Under the pieces are notes generated by a model. That model had not been told where the DNA came from, ran no database searches, and saw only the letters and a list, made by a program, of their open reading frames with translations. A stretch of DNA of 64,000 nt. Source: Adiantum capillus-veneris (taxonomy: Eukaryota; Streptophyta; Polypodiopsida; Polypodiales; Pteridaceae). Of the stretch, positions 13,011 to 23,353 are shown in pieces; position 1 is the stretch's first letter, and each line of letters starts with the position of its first letter. The stretch lies in the NCBI GenBank assembly GCA_014529385.2, contig CM043951.1, positions 112,346,969-112,410,968 of the forward strand, in the 5' to 3' direction. Both the position numbers and the translations under genes were made by a program.

Positions 13011-13947
13011 ACTCAGCTCAAAAGACGAGAATTTCTGATGTTTAGATACAATTGAGCTTGGGCCAACACCAATGGAGCAAATAGCTCACACAATATGGGT
13101 AAAATAAGCCAGTTACAATCACAAACTAGAGCAGAAACTTCGCTCATAGGAGAAACTTACACAAAAAAAAAACAGGAAAAGAGTGAGGAATTTGGCAAAA
13201 TGGACAGCGCCATCGCGTCCGGAACGGCCCAAAACCCCAGTCTACAATGTCAAAGTGCTCAAATCCGACCTCGGATGAGCAGTTTACGGCCAAAACAGGC
13301 TCCAAAATGAGCAAAAACACAGCTGCGGCTGTTCCTCCTCTCTTATCCACGTTTTTTCTGGTCTTCTCTCAGTTTTTTCAGTTCCCACACTTAGCTTTTT
13401 TAGTTGGGCACCCTTGGCCTTTTAGATGACCTCAAACGGACCCCGAACAGGCCAAAAACTAACCTCGTAGTGCATAGTTGTCACCTTTTTGCATCATCCG
13501 CACACCTGGCACTCATTTCTTTTCAATAATGCGTCTCGCAACCACGTGAAGTGGCCCCAAAAAGTGGTCCTAATGATGAACTTTCTTCATAACTCTCACA
13601 AGAAAACACCCACATTGTGTCCGTCCTCATCCGCGTGCAAATATTGACCTCGTTCGCCCTCTTGACGCCACTAGATGCCATCTGACGCACCTGCTTACCT
13701 CATGTGGTCGGCCCGCGGATAGCTTCCTCGAGAAGTTTTACGCGCTACCAACTCCTCCTTATTGTAGGAAAAACACAGTGGTACTGGTAATAGTGAAAAT
13801 CTATGCACTATGTACACCCTGTCCTACCTGTACACATGTCGGCCCCATGTAACCACCTGGCTTTGAAAAATGGGAAATTCTTTATTTGATGCACCATGCA
13901 TGTATATGTACATATGCGCAATCCCTTGCTCCAAAAAACTCCTGACA
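12796..13947 (-). repeat. G1 5' LTR
   Basis: Near-identical partner of 5237-6385, with the same terminal bases. The (CA)n run is longer here (about 12975-13010) than in the 3' LTR. Confidence 0.9.
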
Positions 13948-14313
13948 ACGCTGCACTTCTCTGCACTTGATTCTGACCACCGTAGCACACGTAGCGTCAA
14001 GACGAATCTCACACTCTCTCTCTCATACACAGTACGCTCACTCACAGACTTCAAACTTGTTTTAAAATGACAAAAGGTTTTTTCCATTAAGGTCAAAAAG
14101 TGGTATATATACCTTACAACTTCTCAAACCCTAAAGTTCCAAAATCAACCATCTACTCAATCTAACTATCAAAACTGGGATACAATCTGGAAACTTCTGT
14201 AAGTCCCAATATTTACAAGTTGAAAAATTGGGTTTTGCTCAATGAATGAATAATTACAAAAATAATAGTTTGCCAAGTAGTTAGATGCCGTGGGGTGTGT
14301 TCAGCTTCTAACA
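13948..14313 (-). repeat. G2 3' LTR, proximal part
   Basis: Resumes the LTR broken at 5236, matches 48373-48747, and ends CTTCTAACA on the plus strand (LTR start TGTTAGAAG on the element strand). A TATATATA box-like run lies at about 14104-14111. The tract AAGGAGGGGGGGA (14314-14326, minus strand) immediately precedes the LTR and is the polypurine tract. Confidence 0.9.
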
Positions 14314-14364
14314 TCCCCCCCCTCCTTGTTCATGTCGTCCCTGACATGGCCTGGGTCAGCTTCT

Positions 14365-17300
14365 TCATCTCATGGTTTCCCGCATCTTTAGCAGTGATTC
14401 GTACCTTGCATGTAGGTTCAGCATTATTGGGCCAAAGATATCTGTGTGCATGGTGAAGAATCCCGTATAAAATGCTTCTTCAAAATCCTGGAGGTGATAG
14501 GATGGTGGAAACATGATTCTTTGGTACAGCGCATGTATCACCTCCTTGGAAGGTTGACGTGACAGATCGTAAGCACATTTGTATGTATCTTGAAAGAAGA
14601 ATATGCTGTCGGTCACCTGGCCCGGCTTGAAGGTCTCGAACACTGCTAGGATTGTTCTACAGATTTTTCTCATCATAATGCATGTAAGGTTAGGTGAGCC
14701 AGTGAACAACTTTATGGCGCCCGTCAGGGTTTTCACCATGTATTAGACACTTTTTCTCTCACCTGCCTTCACGCCTGGCAGCTTTGGGTAATTAAGCCAA
14801 GTGGGTTGGCTTCTTTGCAGGATTTCTTGTGCCTTCCACGTCCTAACCCTTGGTAGAGGACATAAGCTAAGGTTGTCTCTGATATGATTAGGTGCCTCTA
14901 CCAAGTGGAATAGGTATTGTGGGTACTTGGTAAGCCAAGCCTTCCTCCACTTTGGCTGAGAATCCACTATGAGATTAACTCCTTCTGGCCTCGAGCTGTC
15001 TGCATTGTAGAGAGGTTCCGTTGTCTCTTCTCTGATTCTCTTGTTTATTGTTGTTGCCTCATATTTCAGCAATGGATACGGGAGAGAGGGTTGAAGCCAC
15101 CCGCGCCTGAGATTGCTCGCGTCGATCTTCTGAATGGTCATAGATTTGAAGACCCTCTGCTCCCATTCCTAGGCTTCCTTTGTGCTTTCTCTTAGCTCTG
15201 CCTCTATTGCCTTACGCAACTTTTCTGCCTCTTCTTGTGTTAGATCCTGCGGCTCTTGAGAGGATCCTGCTATGCTTTCCTCTTGCATGGGTGTGTCCAC
15301 AGGATCTGCCACATTCTCGAGGTCGATGCCCTCATTGGCGGCTGGCCCTGAGCTTTCTGCCTCTGCTTGTTACTGGCCTTTTAACTCCTCAATTTGCCTG
15401 AGGAGTGTTTGTTTTTCCGCTCCAGCTTCTCCACCCATATTTACGAGGAGGTCATTAAGCTCAGCGTTTACTCTTTCCGCCTCCTCGAGCTTTTTCTTTA
15501 TGCTTTCCACCTCTTCTTGTAGGGCTTTTTGGCTGTCCTTCATTATTATTTGCATTGCTATAGAACCTTCAACCATCATTAACCTCTGATTTTTCTCGAG
15601 AGTCAACTCCTTCTGAAGTTCTTGCATCTGCTCTTCATATATTTGACTCTCAAAAATGATTTGAGTCGAGCTCGTAGCTCCAACTCTAGCAGGTGATGCT
15701 CGTAGCCTCTAGACGGTTTGATCTTTGAATTTTAATTGGTCCTTGAGCTTAGGGAATTCATCCAGGCTTGCTTCTAGTTTTATCTCTGCTTTTTCCCTGG
15801 CATTTCTCATGGCCTCTACTTCTTTTGTTTCTTCTACCAGCTTCTCTCTCTTTTTGCCCTTGGCTTTGTGCCTGCAGAGAATCCCTTTCCATCTTGGTCT
15901 TTTCTTCGGTGGACTTTAGAGTTATCATTTCTTTCTATGATGCCATAGATTGTGCTCGTATTCCAGCTAGCTTTGTCATCACCACGTCCCAGTCATTGGA
16001 GGACGGGTGCAGTTCTACAGTGTCTGTAGCAATTTATTTAAGTTCCACTAGCCGAATGCCTTGCACCTGCTCTTTATGCCCTGTCCTCGCCAAGTCGAAT
16101 GCGACTGTGGCGGCTTCGTCCCTTGTATAGAATGCAGCTAGCAGGTTCAAAAATGCATAATAGGCCTCATCTAGTCCTTTTTGTTCAGACTCAGGTTTGG
16201 CCTCTTCCTTTGGCTCAGGTTCTTGCCTTTGATCTTTCTCCTCAGCTTGGTTTTCTTCTTGTTTGTCCTCAGCCTCCTTATCTTCTGGGGGAGGGCTGCT
16301 AGGCGGTGGTGATGGCTATAGGCTGGGTTTAGGGCTATCTGGTAAAATTGTTGGTTTGACCTTTAAGTCCCTGTCTGCTTTTGTTTTCCTTTCCCTTTCT
16401 TGGCTTTCTTGTTCATCTAGTAGTGTCTACCTTATCTGCTGCACTTCCCCCTCGGTGAAAGGGACATGGGGAATGTTTTCCGTTGCTGCATCAAGAATCT
16501 CGAAATTCTTGATATAATCTTCAAAGCGGTCCCTTTGCACTCTTCTGGATGATCCGGACATAGACTCGAGAGATGGCTTCCAAAGTTCGTTTAAATCGCC
16601 CTTGAGGGCTCTTTCTGCTCGAAAACTCTCCATCAACCTCTCGAGTCTTGCCGCTTTTTGAGACCTGGTTTCTTTGGTCGGCACTTGAGTAGACTCCTTC
16701 TTTCCTTTCTTCTGCTCAGGTTGCTCCTCTTTAACTGGCTCTAACCGTCTCTTCAATCTCGTAGCCACCCTTGGTGCTCTTTGTGGCTCATCTTACTTGT
16801 CTTCTTTTGCCCTTAGCCAATCATTCTGAGATGGGGGATCAAGCCACCTTCCTTTAGCGTGTAGTGCTGCATAGACCACCTTGGTTATCATTTCTCCTGG
16901 CACTATGTAGGTTGGATTTTTGTTGCCCATTTTTACCAAGCTATCATGTATGTATGCCGCATAGTTGATTATCTTTGGGGTGCCTTTTGTCATTGCCCAA
17001 GTAAACCTTGTGGAAATTGCACCTGGCGGCATTCTGTACTTCTGTGGCCTCTTCATGCACATGTGGAAGTACTCGTTGTACAATTGGCTCATGATTTCCA
17101 CCTTTGGGTTGGCAATGTCTTCAAAGGTGTAATTTGCCTTTTTCTCTTTGTACACCTTGACTTCATCCCTTCTTTTTGTCACACTGTCTCCCTGGTTGGA
17201 GAGGTCTAGTGCATGGGCTACAACCCGCTTCGTGATTATGATCTCTGTATCTGGTCTGCCTTGTAAATCTGTCACCTTGGCCACTCCATTCTCTTTGATG

Positions 17301-17635
17301 CTTGTTACAAACTCCCATACTCTTTTGATGTCTACCCCTGTTGGTATCGCTTCGAAGTAGTTATGGAGGTCAATTTTCTCCAAGTAGCCGGTCATTTTGC
17401 TTCGTACAAATTCATTGAGCTCTCTTGGCAGCATTGGTAGCTCTATTATATTGCCTTCATTGTCTTTGAACACTCCCTGCTAGATCCTTAGGTCATTGGA
17501 CTCTAACAGATCCTCTTGTATCCAGGTGCTGGTGGGTTTTAATGTTCCTTCTGGAATGACAAAGGGTTCCACCTCGTCCAGATAATCTTTGATTGTCATT
17601 CTTTTCTTCTTTGCCGGTGACTTTGAGGCTGCCAT
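14365..17635 (-). pseudogene. G2 third ORF: 3' accessory protein of about 1,090 residues, function unknown
   Basis: Sense-strand frame downstream of pol. The N-terminal half (17635-16427) starts MAASKSPAKKKRM and is open except for stops at about 17480, 16793 and 16427. It holds a globular part of about 270 residues (LPRELNEFVRSKMTGYLEKI, FTWAMTKGTPKIINYAAYIH, IVPGEMITKVVYAALHAKG) followed by a highly charged KKGKKES/RLERLMESF region. After at least one frameshift between 16427 and 15630, the C-terminal half is open in one frame from about 15830 to 14365 with stops near 15370, 15174 and 14743. It holds a long coiled coil (EEVESIKKKLEEAERVNAEL) and a terminal domain (FFFQDTYKCAYDLSR, HARYESLLKMRETMR). 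No signal peptide, transmembrane segment or zinc finger is seen, so nothing suggests an envelope protein. The N-terminal half faintly recalls the 'putative plant transposon protein' domain of angiosperm gypsy elements; this is only an impression. Confidence 0.75.
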
Positions 17636-17800
17636 AGATCCTGTTGCACTCAGTAATCCAAAGTTAGTGTTTTTTCCATATTAGCTGCGAAACTGAGATT
17701 TACTTATCCAAATGACTTGAAAATTGAAATTATAGCTTAAAAGAAACTTGTGAAGTTGTGCATGTGCTCACAGTGCAAATCTGGCCAAAAATTTCTATTT

Positions 17801-17824
17801 AGACATCCTACGCGTAGGATGTCT
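17801..17824. promoter_or_regulatory. 24-bp perfect palindrome, G2 copy 1
   Basis: AGACATCCTACG followed directly by its exact reverse complement; an MluI-type ACGCGT is at the centre. It could bind a dimeric protein as DNA or fold as an RNA hairpin. Function is not known. Confidence 0.8.
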
Positions 17825-18084
17825 TTTTCTTTAGAATTGGTTCATACTTGACATGCAGGTAGTGTAAGGCTCATGGAGCATGGCTATAGGCTTGGATTTG
17901 AATTTGGATATCAAAAAGTGGATTTTTGGGCTGATTCAGGCTTCAGGTCACAATTTGGGTAGAATGTCCATCATAGGTAGCAATTGATGTCCAAATGGGT
18001 TGAAAATTGGTGTATGGGCTCATTGCACCATGGTATTGGCTCCTATGATGTCATTTCTTGCACGGAAAGCTAAATTTATGCTGA

Positions 18085-18108
18085 AGACATCCTACACGTA
18101 GGATGTAT
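18085..18108. promoter_or_regulatory. 24-bp palindrome, G2 copy 2 (imperfect)
   Basis: Same motif with CACG at the centre and the terminal base pairs lost. It lies 284 bp after copy 1, in a diverged copy of the same repeat unit. Confidence 0.75.
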
Positions 18109-20084
18109 TTTTCATCAGAATTGCATGAAACTTGTTCTTGTTCTTGGCCTATGGAACATGGCCATGTTTTTGGATCTGAATTTGGATAAGATTTGATGCT
18201 TGTAGGGCTCTGTGAGGTGTTTTTGGGCTCAAAAAGTGTATCTTGAAGGTGTTGGGGGTCAAAAGTGATTAGAATGGCTTCAAACTTGACATATGGGCTC
18301 TTGATGATAAGGTAATTAGATTGTTTGCTGATGTGTATGTGCATGTGTTGTGCAAGTTTCATGCGATTTGGACAAGATTTGGTAGGTCAATGGCCCATTA
18401 TTGCCTCTATGCCCTGACTTTGCGTTTTTCCATGCATATGAGGTCAAATCTGGTCCAAATGTGATGAAACTTGGTGTGTGGCTTGTAAATGTCATTCAGA
18501 ACATATGCATGACAAAAATTGATGAGGTTTGTGCCAAAAAGTGCCCTTGAGACATCCTAGTGCTTGCCCTTTTCCCCCTAAGTCCCTTTTGAGCCTAATT
18601 TCAACAAAAAAGTCAAATGGATAGAGTATAACTCCCTGTGTGGACTTCAGAGTCTCCAAGCCGTTTTCTGACTTTTGGAGTGGTTTTTGGTGATGAAATT
18701 TTTCGATGTTGGTCTCCCTAGCTTCCCAATCCCTTGGGGATCCTTGCCTTATGTTTTTTGTCGACTTTGGCTTAACCAGAGCTCCATTTGGCAATTTGTC
18801 GCTCTAGAAGCACCCGTGGTTGCGTTTACATACCTTTGATGATTTGTGGTGGTTTTCCACCATAGGACTTGGTTGTTGATGGTCTAGGAAAGCCGCTCCT
18901 AAAGTTTGGTGGCAAACGGACTTGCGGTTTGGCTGCAAGTGCATTTTGACGCTTTGTGTGTCTGATGCCGTTTCTGAGTTTAGTGCCGCTTCGAGTCACT
19001 TTTTGGTCATGCGGGTCATATGGACTTGTCGAGCATGTCGAGATGCTCCTATCCATGAATTCTGGTAGCATTTGGTTGTCGTTTCACCGATTTCCCATTT
19101 GGTGGCCTCTTGCGGGTTTTTAGGAATTAGGGTTTTTCTTGATGGTTTCCCACTGCCTTTGGCTATCCAGGACTGGTCTCCTAGACTAGGGTAAGCTGCC
19201 GATGAATTCTTGTTTCTTTCGGGTTAGCCATTAGGCCGCCGTCTCTACTTGCAGGTCTCTACCGCTCGCTTTGTGTGTGACCTCTACGCTAGTTTTCGCG
19301 ACATAATGACAAACATGCGCAAAAAGATCAAGGTGGTGAGCCTACCTCTCATGTCTGGATCTGGTCGGGTAGACGTGCACGTCGTAGAAGCTGCTGGAAG
19401 GTCGATCCGCTCTAGGTGGCCGAAGCTCTCTCCACAAGGTTAATAGTGAGAAATAGCTAAAAATGGGGTGAAAATTTCTTATAATGGAGGTCCCTGAACC
19501 ACTTTTCATGAAATTTGTCATGTGCTCCTATCTTCTTGCGAGATGCGGTTTAGACTCAAAAATTTCTTGATTTGGACTCCGTTTGCTCTATTTGCTAGAA
19601 ATTTCGCATTTTGGTCAAAACCTGGCCAAAACAGGCTTTCCGCTTCAGTCTCATAATTGCACCCCCATTGTACCATAGGTTTTCCTTTAGTCTCTGGTCA
19701 TCCCCATATATTTTGAAGTGTTTCTGCCGAAAATTAGCAAAATTAAAATGAAAATAGAAAATCAAACACAAAAAATCCCCAAAAATCATAATAAATCATA
19801 AACATCACCACAACACACTATATACACTCACATGCAATTTTTATGGCCGGATTTCTCTGTTTTACCAATATTTTGCCTGAAAAATGGCGATTTCTACCTA
19901 TATACACACACACCTAGGGGCTTGATTTGGCGTTTGGCCCCCTATACCTGTAGCTTCATGCTGTATAAGGGCATATATACTTGGGTTACTCCAAAAAAAT
20001 TTGCAATCAAACTTCAACCCTTAAAATAGTCAAAAATCATGCCCTTTTTCGTTGTTTTCGTTATTGGTTCCGCATTTGAGAATG

Positions 20085-20098
20085 CCTCCCTCCCTCCT
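20085..20098 (-). other. Possible internal polypurine tract in G2
   Basis: AGGAGGGAGGGAGG on the element strand, 0.24 kb after the end of the pol-frame tail. Some retroelements carry a second polypurine primer inside the element; this is the only other such tract I saw in G2. Confidence 0.35.
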
Positions 20099-20335
20099 AG
20101 CCGGAGTCCTCCCGGACGACAAGGTTTCACCTCGGAGTATGTGCCGTGCATAGGTTGAAAAAGTTGTGCTAATGCCTGGCCGATTAATGTGGCCCTATTT
20201 TATGAATACTGAGTCAATGCATGGAAAAATTAATGTTGTGCAAGAGAAGGGAATAAGAAAAATGCTTATTGGCATTCGTCGTCAAGATTTCCTGCTTTCT
20301 TTGCAAGTAACATTTGTAACTCTACTGCTCTCTGC

Positions 20336-20944
20336 TTAATTGTCTTTTTGGCAAGAAGCAATTGCTTTGCCGACATTGTTGATGGAGTCATAGCTGTGTC
20401 TACAGATAGAATTGGTTGGGATGTAATGGCTATATATGAGCCTTATGGCTATGGCTTTCCACTGGTATTTTGTTGTTGTCGATTTTTGTAGATGGTTTGG
20501 CTCTTTCTTTTTTGCCACTGGTTTGTCTTTCATTGGCATCCACATATATCGGTTTCTTTTTTTGAAATGCCGCTCTCTGCCTTCCATTATTGCGTGTACG
20601 GCAAGTAGTTCCGTTTGCTTTTGCTTTGGTATCCAAATCTGAGTGACATTTGGATTATTGCTAAGCATTTTCTTTGGTATCCACAACTGTTTTATGCCCT
20701 TGGTTTGGGGTTGAACCGTCTGCTTTGTTGGAATCTGTTTGTTACATTGTTGTTTTTCCACCATTGCATTTCTATCCTTCCACATCCATACTTGTTTACC
20801 TTGTTTTGGTAGCCTAGATTTTTGCATTGTGGCCGGTGGCTTTATCTGTCTGTAATTAGCATGGTTTGCTTTTATCGGGTTGTTAGTCTCGGGTTTCATG
20901 TTGTTCTTTGATGGCATTTTTGCTTTTGTCTTTGTTGCCAGTGA
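20336..20944 (-). pseudogene. G2 pol C-terminal basic tail with tryptophan repeats
   Basis: Reads in frame with pol after a single TAG (20945-20947) and stays open for about 200 codons, so it is likely the natural end of the polyprotein. It is strongly basic (K/R-rich, few acids) and repeats the pattern Q-[VLI]-W-[MI]-[WP]-K: KQVWMWK, KQLWIPKK, TQIWIPKQ, RYMWMPMK and YQWKA. No enzyme motif is visible. It could bind nucleic acid or chromatin, which is inference. If the TAG is the original terminator, this would be a separate small frame instead. Confidence 0.6.
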
Positions 20945-22434
20945 CTACATGGCTTGCAGTTGATCATGATGGTATTGCTGAGCAAAAGATATCACCTGTC
21001 GTTCTTGTTCATGTTGAATTTTGACAGCCTTTGCTTTCCAATCTATCTGCACATTGTATGCTTTTTGCCAAGGTTGCCCTAGCATCATTGGGTGTTGTGT
21101 GCTTTCATCTGTCACCACATAGAATTTGTGTGGATAGATATATTGATGTATCTGTACATGCAATATAGTCCATCCCAATGTTGTCAATGGGTGTGATGTG
21201 CTACTTTCCAACACTTGGGGAGTAGGATGAAGTTGGTCTGTGACTTTGAGTTGTTGGTATAATCCGTAAGAGATCAAATTTGCTTGAGCACCCAAATCAA
21301 GCAAAGCTGTTGATTCAACTTGATTGTTGGCTACTTTGACTGTAATTATTGGCTCCACTGTTTCCTCCTCCAACTCAGTCAATCGAATGGCATTGATTTG
21401 CAATGGTGCTCCACTTTTCTGTTGTTGTCGCAGAAGCCGTCTTTTTGCAATGCGTTCCTGTGCTTCGGCTTGAGCTTCCTCCCGTACTCTCTCTTTTTCC
21501 TTCATTCGTTGTTTTCTTTGATGAATTTGTTGGAGCATCTTCTGTGTGAGTCGTAGATGATATCTCCTCAGTCGACACCCAATAATCCAGTTTGGCATTT
21601 CTTGACCTGCTAATGTAGCAAGCCTGATAGCTCCACTTTGTGATAGATCACTAATCACAAATGGTCCCATCCCTCGCTTTTTAAGTTTCTTGGCATGTTG
21701 CTTCAAGGTATAAACAAGTACGTAATCACCTGTTTTGAACTCTTTGGTACGCACATGTTTGTCAAAAAATTCCTTTTGTCTTCTCTTTTTAGCATAGATT
21801 GAAGCAACAGCTCGCAAGCGGAGTTCATCTAGCTTTTCAAGATCATCAATCCTTGAAGAGAGCTCATGCCCTGTCCATTCCAAGCTTGTTGCTACTCGTA
21901 GAGTTGGGATTAAAAACTCTATGGGTAGTATAGCATTTAGGCCAAACACCATTTTGTATGGTGTTGTTCCTATTGATGTTTTGTAAGCTACCCTGTATGC
22001 CCATAGTGTTGAGTGTAGTTGCTGATCCCAATCTGTTCTTGAGTCTGACACTATTTTAGTGAGAACCGTGCATAGTGTTTTATTTGTGGCCTCAGCTTGC
22101 CCATTGGCCTGTGGATGGTATGGTGCTGATTTCCTATGTATGACCATGAATTCCTCTAGCAGATATTCAATGACCTCATTGAGAAAGTGTGTTCCATGGT
22201 CACTGACAATTTCTATGGGTAACCTGTAAGGTACAAAAACATTCTCATACAAAAATTGTATCGTGGTGCGTGCATCAGCTTTTTGTGTTGCTTTGGCTTC
22301 GACCCATTTTGTGAGATAGCCCGTAGCCACAATGATATATTGGGTATGGATGCTATATGCAAGGGGTGATATAGGTCCCACAAAATCAATGTCTCATTTT
22401 GCAAATGCCCTTGCCCCCATCATTGGCCTTAATG
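20945..22434 (-). pseudogene. G2 integrase core with a fused second retropepsin-like protease
   Basis: The integrase core has its first aspartate in DIDFVGPIS (just after an in-frame TGA at about 22395, from a likely TGG), the second in IVSDHGTHF and the glutamate in GQAEATN, then LWAYRVAYKTS and MGPFVIS. The core is followed by a helical, charged linker (about residues 280-325 counted from 22381). Residues 345-455 (21349-21017) look like a second aspartic protease: VESTALLDLGAQANLIS matches the active-site loop with DLG where DSG/DTG is usual, and MMLGQPWQKAYNVQIDWK matches the ILG-R-P-W strand that follows. The ordinary protease lies upstream of RT (36534), so this element has two. In this copy the second active site has Leu in place of Ser/Thr, probably a decay change. 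Confidence 0.85.
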
Positions 22435-22798
22435 GAATCTTATCTCTTTTTATTGGTATCTTGGTGCGTTGACACGCATCACAATGCTTTACAAAATCGT
22501 CGGCATCCATGTGCAATGTAGGCCACCAAATTCATGCGGTTAAGACAATTTTTGCCGTCTTATCGCCCGAAAAATGGCCTCCACTTATTCCTCTATGTGC
22601 ATGTTCTAGAATCAGCAGGTATTCGCTTTCACTTGCACAGATTCTAAGTTGATTGTCCTTCCCTCGCTTATAGAGTTGGTTCCCAATTAACTGAAAGTCA
22701 CGAGCTTCTAGCTCTATAGCTTTTCCCCGTGCTCTTGTGATGTTCTCAAGGAACGTCCTGGTGGTTAAGAAGTCAATGATATATTGACTCCATGCAGG
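22435..22798 (-). pseudogene. G2 integrase zinc-binding module, second copy
   Basis: Begins PAWSQ and contains FQLIGNQLYKRGKDNQLRIC, the histidines in EHAHRGISGGHFS, WWPT, and the cysteines in KHCDACQ. This is the H2C2 N-terminal domain that normally precedes the core once. A TAG at 22532 interrupts it. It adjoins the catalytic core, so it is the functional-position copy. Confidence 0.85.
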
Positions 22799-23176
22799 TG
22801 CTATGTTTACTTGAAACAAAGTTGCGTGGTCCACTGGTCGTTTGGCACTACATACTGTACAACTGGTAACATAGGAATGTGTGTCCGCATACATAGTTGG
22901 CCAATAAACCCCTAATTGTTTCAGTCTCTGGTGTGTTTTCACTGTTGAACAATGAAATGCACAACCCTAGACATGTTCCTCTTCAAGGTAGCACTCGAAT
23001 TCTTCCGAATTTATACATAATCGTAGGATTAGGTCCGATCTAAGATGATACAGCCGTCCTGCTATCAACTGGAAGTTTCTTGTTTGTGGAATTGTTTGTT
23101 GTTTGGATCTGCATTCCGTATTATCAAACTCACTTCCGAAGGAAAGAATGCTAACAATTTCCTGAGACCATTTGGG
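22799..23176 (-). pseudogene. G2 integrase zinc-binding module, first (extra) copy
   Basis: A tandem copy of the next module, about 125 codons long: PKWSQ, FQLIAGRLYHLRSDLILRLC, EEEHV, YWPT and the cysteine pair TSCTVCSAKR align in order with the second copy. The pair-histidine region is altered (GCAFHCSTVKTHQ rather than GGHFS). A TAG at about 22964 interrupts it. It follows the RNase H tail (TGRIVRWFIILLE, THLRADHLSRI). Confidence 0.8.
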
Positions 23177-23353
23177 TACCATTTCAATGTTGAAAAGATA
23201 AGCATCTCGTATGTCATCATCTACTCCTTCAGGAGCTTCCCCATTGTGTATCCTTGAAAGATGATCTGCTCGTAGATGGGTTTTACCCTTTTTGACCACC
23301 ACTGTGAAGTCAGATTCTAGCAATATAATAAACCAACGTACGATTCTTCCTGT
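23177..23353 (-). pseudogene. G2 RNase H C-terminal end
   Basis: STGRIVRWFIILLESDFTVVVKK and ADHLSRI are the conserved end of a gypsy RNase H and its linker. The frame rejoins exactly with the segment at 24872-25689 when the solo LTR and one CTGT copy are ignored. Confidence 0.88.

Larger units (their letters stand above)
5237..13947 (-). mobile_element. G1: Tat-like Ty3-gypsy element with two RNase H domains, inside the G2 LTR
   Basis: LTRs of 1149 and 1152 bp (5237-6385, 12796-13947), about 96% identical by eye, enclose gag, protease, RT, RNase H, a second archaeal-type RNase H and integrase, all on the minus strand. The order RT, RNase H, second RNase H, integrase is that of the Tat lineage. 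It split the G2 3' LTR; ACGC flanks both ends (5233-5236, 13948-13951) and extends to ACGCTG if the LTR is trimmed by two bases, so the duplication size is ambiguous (4 to 6 bp). Length 8.7 kb. Several stops and at least two frameshifts inactivate it. Confidence 0.9.
17636..20335 (-). other. G2 non-coding stretch between pol and the third ORF
   Basis: About 2.7 kb with no conserved frame. From 17700 to 18550 it is built from degenerate repeats of roughly 250 bp, each with a GAAT-G--T-AAACTTG word and, in two units, a palindrome (17801-17824, 18085-18108); a half palindrome AGACATCCTA lies near 18550. The same repeat family occurs in the 5' leader at 46380-47260. A purine tract lies at 20085-20098 (minus strand). 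Confidence 0.65.

Noticed and set aside
14365-17635. Envelope-like protein for the G2 third ORF
   Set aside because: No signal peptide, transmembrane segment or furin-like site is visible; coiled coil alone is not enough.
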